This document shows positions 5,957 through 7,165 of a DNA stretch of 7,165 nt, piece after piece (the stretch's first letter is position 1; the number at the start of each line of letters is the position of its first letter). A model generated the notes under the pieces. That model saw nothing but the letters and a program-made list of their open reading frames with translations, had not been told where the DNA came from and did no database searches. The stretch covers positions 1-7,165 of the forward strand of contig DASQOL010000140.1 in NCBI GenBank assembly GCA_035644475.1, read 5' to 3'. The stretch comes from FEN-1219 sp035644475 (GTDB lineage: Bacteria > Pseudomonadota > Gammaproteobacteria > Steroidobacterales > Rariloculaceae). The position numbers were made by a program, and so were the translations under genes.

Positions 5957-7165
5957 GCCTCCGTCGTCGTGCGCGGCCTCATGCGCGAGAAGGGCACGCG
6001 CGAGCCGATCGTCGGCGCCGACGTCTCCGTCGTCGCCGCGCCGGGCACCGCCGAGGTCGTGGGCGCGACGGACGCCGACGGCCGCTTCGAGGTGCGCGCG
6101 CGCGCGCCGCGCGGGCTGCGCGTCGTGCTCTCGGATACGGCCCACGAGCCGTGCGTGCGCGACTTCACGGCGGCCGAGGTGGCCGGCGCCGCGCCCGCCC
6201 AGTGGACGTGCTCGACGCGCGCGCGCGCCGGCGCCGTCTACGAGACCCGCGTGCGCGCCGAAGCCGCCCACCCCGAGGAGACGAAGCTGACGCTGTCCAA
6301 GGTCGAGCTCACGACCGTGCCGGGCACGCTCGGCGATCCGCTGCGCGTCGTGCAGAGCTTGCCCGGCGTCGCGCGCGCGCCCTTCGGCCTCGGCCTCCTC
6401 GTCGTGCGCGGCGCCAACCCCGCCGACACGGGCGCGTTCATCGACACGCTGAACGTCCCGCAGCTCTATCACTTCCTCGTGGGACCGTCGGTGATCTCGC
6501 CCAACCTCGTCGAGAAGCTGGACTTCTTCCCGGGCGGTTTCGGCGCGCGCTACGGCCGCTTCTCGGGCGGCCTCGTCGACGTCACGCTGCGCACCGACGT
6601 GGGCCGGCAGCTCCACGGCTCCGTCGACGTCAACGCCCTCGACTCGTCGGCGTTCTTCGAAGGGCCCGTCGGCGCGGGCTGGCGCGTGAGCGCCGCCCTG
6701 CGCCGCAGCTACATCGACGTGCTGCTGCCGCTCTTCATCCCCAAGAAGATCGGCGCGAGCTTCGTCACCGTCGTGCCGGTCTACTACGACTACCAGGCGC
6801 GCGCCGAGCACGACCTGCGCAACGGCGGGAGGATCGTCATCGAGGCCTTCGGCGCCGACGATCGCATCGACGTCGTCGCGCAGGATCCCTCGCGCAAGAT
6901 CGACTTCGACCAGCACACGGGCTCGCAGCGCCTCATGGCGATCTGGACCGCGGCCGCGGGCGCGTGGGTCTCGAACTTCCGCCCGGCCTACGGCTACGGC
7001 GTGCAGAGCTTCTCGCTCGGCACGAACGGCGGCCAGATCCGCTACCACCGCCTGTTCCTCCGCGAGGATCTGACGCGCGCCTTCGGCCCGCGGTTCTCCT
7101 TGTCGACGGGCATCGATGGGCTGCTCTCGTACGACATGGCCGACTTCAACGTGCCCGTGCCGCCC
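5915..7165 (+). CDS. TonB-dependent receptor fragment with N-terminal carboxypeptidase-regulatory-like domain, open at both ends
   Basis: An uninterrupted frame of 417 codons runs to the last base of the window with no start or stop, so this is an internal fragment. After the proline run, VRGLMREKGTREPIVGA at about 5969-6019 opens a carboxypeptidase-regulatory-like beta-sandwich ending near 6170. A spacer with two cysteines follows. The TonB plug domain covers about 6296-6600, with TTVPGTLGDPLRVVQSLPGV, LLVVRGANPADTGAFID, and FFPGGFGARYGRFSGGLVDV. The outer-membrane beta-barrel begins after about 6600 (LHGSVDVNALDSSAFFEGP, then alternating strands) and is cut by the window end. These proteins import ligands across the outer membrane using TonB energy; the ligand is unknown. 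The wording closely resembles Myxococcota receptors, in which a proline-rich linker precedes the sandwich domain, so the proline run is probably native to this gene. Third codon positions are almost all G or C, unlike the genes to the left. Confidence 0.88.

Noticed and set aside
5956..6168. N-terminal 70 residues of the 304-residue minus-strand frame
   Set aside because: The stretch is antisense to a well-supported receptor domain and reads as Arg/Thr/Ser-rich noise with no signal peptide. It is an artefact of the frame staying open past the repeat.
5780..7048. A 422-codon minus-strand open frame across the junction
   Set aside because: It is antisense to the TonB receptor, with a low-complexity Ala/Arg/Asp/Val composition and a tryptophan/arginine/glycine run from the triplet repeat. 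No domain is visible.

Overview
The window appears to hold two unrelated pieces of DNA joined at a CCG/CCA repeat at 5915-5956. Bases 1 to about 5914 look like one proteobacterial genome of moderately high GC. The gene mix (a flavocytochrome of the p-cresol methylhydroxylase type, a DUF6152 protein and its usual companion family) suggests a Steroidobacter/Nevskiales-like gammaproteobacterium or a relative; this is inferred from gene content only. Bases from about 5957 to 7165 are GC-richer, with almost every third codon position G or C, and encode an internal piece of a TonB-dependent receptor whose wording strongly resembles Myxococcota proteins. The most economical reading is a metagenomic assembly chimera, although a real rearrangement cannot be excluded from sequence alone.

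Layout. (1) 1-1951, plus strand: a two-gene ABC exporter of the ABC-2/DrrAB type, ATPase then permease, overlapping by 8 bases. (2) 1952-2129: an intergenic stretch with a good sigma70-like promoter (TTGACA, 17 bases, CATAAC) and a strong Shine-Dalgarno site. (3) 2130-4647, plus strand: a compact three-gene operon made of a 140-residue protein with a twin-arginine signal and no recognised domain, a 551-residue flavoprotein of the vanillyl-alcohol oxidase / p-cresol methylhydroxylase family, and a 128-residue exported single-haem cytochrome c joined to the flavoprotein by an ATGA overlap. (4) 4718-5955, minus strand and convergent: a DUF6152 protein and, upstream of it in the same transcript, a larger protein of unknown function whose N-terminus is lost at the junction. 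(5) 5915-7165, plus strand: the TonB-dependent receptor fragment, open at both ends.

How the genes work together. The flavoprotein should oxidise a para-substituted phenol at its benzylic carbon and pass electrons one at a time to the cytochrome, which would feed periplasmic carriers. The cytochrome has a Sec signal, the flavoprotein has none, and the small upstream protein has a Tat signal. This suggests that the small protein escorts the folded, FAD-loaded flavoprotein across the membrane. That module, together with an apparently altered flavin-attachment site, is the most interesting biology here. The ABC exporter and the DUF6152 pair show no clear functional link to it.
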